DNA of 64,000 nucleotides from Streptomyces chrestomyceticus JCM 4735 (GTDB taxonomy: Bacteria; Actinomycetota; Actinomycetes; Streptomycetales; Streptomycetaceae). Shown piece after piece: positions 62,847-64,000 of this stretch. Numbering within the stretch: the first letter of the stretch is position 1; every line of letters starts with the position of its first letter. A program made the translations under genes and the position numbers. The notes beneath the pieces were generated by a model that was not told the origin of the DNA, did no database searches, and worked only from the letters and a program-made list of their open reading frames with translations. The stretch covers positions 7,068,001 through 7,132,000 of the forward strand of contig NZ_BHZC01000001.1 of NCBI RefSeq assembly GCF_003865135.1, in the 5' to 3' direction.

Positions 62847-64000
62847 CTAACCTCGGGAGCGTGGAAGGTCTCGACACACTCACCCGATCCCTCGCACAGC
62901 GCACCCCCGACGAGCTGGCCGCCCTGCTCACCCGGCACGCGGAACCGCTGTCCCGCAGGCCGGCCCCGACCAGGCTCCGAGAGCTGGCCGGGGCCCTCTG
63001 GTCGTACGAAACCCTCCATCACACCGTTCTCCATCTCGACCACCCCCGCCTTCACCTGCTCGCCGCCACCGCCCGCATCAGCCAGGACCTGGCCCGCAGC
63101 GCCGCCCCCGTGCCCGCGGCCCCCACCGCCGGAGCCGACTACCAGTCGCTGATGGCGCACCGGCTGTCGTTCCCGGACCTGGCCACCGAACCGGTCCCGG
63201 CGGACGACGCCTTCCGGGCCCTCGGCGCAGCCGCCCCCGGTCCCGCACGCGACGCCGTCACCACCGCCCTGGAACTCCTCTACGCGGACGGGCTCGCCGC
63301 CCCCACCGAGGACGGCGCCATCGTGGTCCCGCCGCGCACGCCGCAACTCCTGGCCGCCCACGACCTGGGGACCTTCACTCCCGTCGCCCCGCGCTTCCCG
63401 GCAACCGCCGTACCGGAAACCGTCGTACGGGAACCCGCCGTACCGGAATCCGCCGCGCCGGACTCCGCCACAGCGACAGCCGCCGCACCGGAAGCGCCCG
63501 CCCCTGCCGCGGCCTCCCTCCGGGACGAGTCCCAGGCCGCCGCGTCGACCCTCGCCCCCACCCTGGACCGGCTGCTCGCCGCGCTCGCCGCCCAGCCCGC
63601 GGCTCTCCGGAAGACCGGTGGCCTGGCGCTGCGAGAGATCAAGCGGCTGGCCAAGGCGGCGGGGGCCTCCGAGGCCCGTACCCGGCTCCTGCTCGATCTC
63701 GTGCTCGCCGCCGGCCTCGTGGCCCTGAAGCGGACTCCCGCCGGTATCACGGCGGTGCCCACCGGGGCGTACGACGCATGGCTGGCCGAGGCACCCGGCG
63801 AACGGCTGGTGCCGGTCCTCACCGCCTGGACCACGCTCTGGGCCATCCCCACGTACACGCCCTTCGGCGAAACCCCCACCGCCTTGGTGCGCGGCGAGGA
63901 CCGGCACGCTCCGGCGCTGCGCCATGCGCTCCTCAAAGCTCTGGCCGGCGCCCCGGCTGGTGAGCAGCCTTCCCGGCTCCCGGCGGGCACGTCCCTCTCG
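62843..64000 (+). CDS. Helicase-associated-type protein of unknown function, 3' end outside the window
   Basis: The ATG at 62843 overlaps the SWIM gene stop by four bases, and the frame is open for 386 codons to the window end. The N-terminus (LDTLTRSLAQRTPDELAALLTRHAEPLSRRPAPTRLRELAGALWSYETLHHTVLHLDHPRLHLLAATARI) is helical. It resembles the start of actinobacterial helicase-associated-domain proteins, in which winged-helix repeats follow. An Ala/Pro/Glu-rich linker (about 195-235) precedes a second helical, winged-helix-like region (LDRLLAALAAQPAALRKTGGLALREIKRLAKAAGASEARTRLLLDLVLAAGLV). Its place as third gene of the SNF2-SWIM operon suggests a DNA-related role. Family call is tentative. 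Confidence 0.7.
   Translation, partial: MTNLGSVEGLDTLTRSLAQRTPDELAALLTRHAEPLSRRPAPTRLRELAGALWSYETLHHTVLHLDHPRLHLLAATARISQDLARSAAPVPAAPTAGADYQSLMAHRLSFPDLATEPVPADDAFRALGAAAPGPARDAVTTALELLYADGLAAPTEDGAIVVPPRTPQLLAAHDLGTFTPVAPRFPATAVPETVVREPAVPESAAPDSATATAAAPEAPAPAAASLRDESQAAASTLAPTLDRLLAALAAQPAALRKTGGLALREIKRLAKAAGASEARTRLLLDLVLAAGLVALKRTPAGITAVPTGAYDAWLAEAPGERLVPVLTAWTTLWAIPTYTPFGETPTALVRGEDRHAPALRHALLKALAGAPAGEQPSRLPAGTSLS

Overview
The window is a piece of a Streptomyces (or very close actinomycete) chromosome. The base composition is very G+C rich with G/C at nearly every third codon position. GTG starts and 4-base start/stop overlaps are common, exported proteins carry Tat-type signals, and several families typical of Streptomyces are present (SARP/AfsR regulators, DUF6343-like, DUF3068, a 44-residue SPW_0924-like peptide). 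The right half carries the conserved actinobacterial order pyruvate kinase - pdtaR - (liv transporter) - polA - rpsA - coaE, which Mycobacterium tuberculosis also has in outline.

Layout. 1-3.6 kb: end of a secreted trypsin, a strong terminator, a probable small leaderless membrane protein, and a NarL-type two-component pair. 3.8-10.2 kb: a Tat-exported GH101 endo-alpha-N-acetylgalactosaminidase facing a GH35 beta-galactosidase, with a divergent AraC-type regulator; together they look like a small mucin-type O-glycan (Gal-beta-1,3-GalNAc) utilisation island. 10.3-13.0 kb: aminopeptidase N broken by a frameshift. 13.4-16.6 kb: a coupled PLP decarboxylase and amine N-hydroxylase, the first two steps of a hydroxamate siderophore pathway, without the later genes. 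16.6-21.0 kb: a Tat-exported 5'-nucleotidase, a SIMPL protein and pyruvate kinase. 21.0-22.8 kb: two paralogous HTH-LAGLIDADG proteins of identical length, the second interrupted by a TGA at a cysteine position, then a tRNA with a CAA anticodon but a short variable loop. 22.9-28.2 kb: the ANTAR regulator pdtaR, then three SARP modules in a row on the minus strand; one stands alone, and two are fused to NB-ARC and TPR domains in a gene that needs three frame changes to be read. 28.6-34.8 kb: a small membrane protein and a complete branched-chain amino-acid ABC transporter. 35.3-42.1 kb: thioesterase, FdhF/YdeP-type molybdoenzyme, DNA polymerase I, a DUF4184 membrane protein. 42.3-49.2 kb: a secreted lytic transglycosylase, the 44-residue peptide, a DUF3068 protein, HrpB helicase, a methyltransferase. 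49.5-55.3 kb: ribosomal protein S1, a secreted beta-helix protein, PAC2 protein, CoaE, a cupin remnant, a TPR protein. 55.4-64 kb: a small membrane protein, a UvrD-like helicase, and an operon of SNF2 helicase, SWIM zinc-finger protein and a third, incomplete gene.

The most unusual items are the triple SARP array, the paired HTH-LAGLIDADG proteins beside an odd tRNA, the in-frame TGA in one of them, the tyrosine/proline repeat inserted into the decarboxylase, and the O-glycan island. All four clear frameshifts (one in pepN, three in the SARP-NB-ARC gene) have the same sign, one base missing. At two sites a run of four G or C marks the join, and the other two lie in G/C-rich stretches, so sequencing error has to be excluded before either gene is called dead. 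I saw no CRISPR array, insertion sequence, prophage or replication origin.
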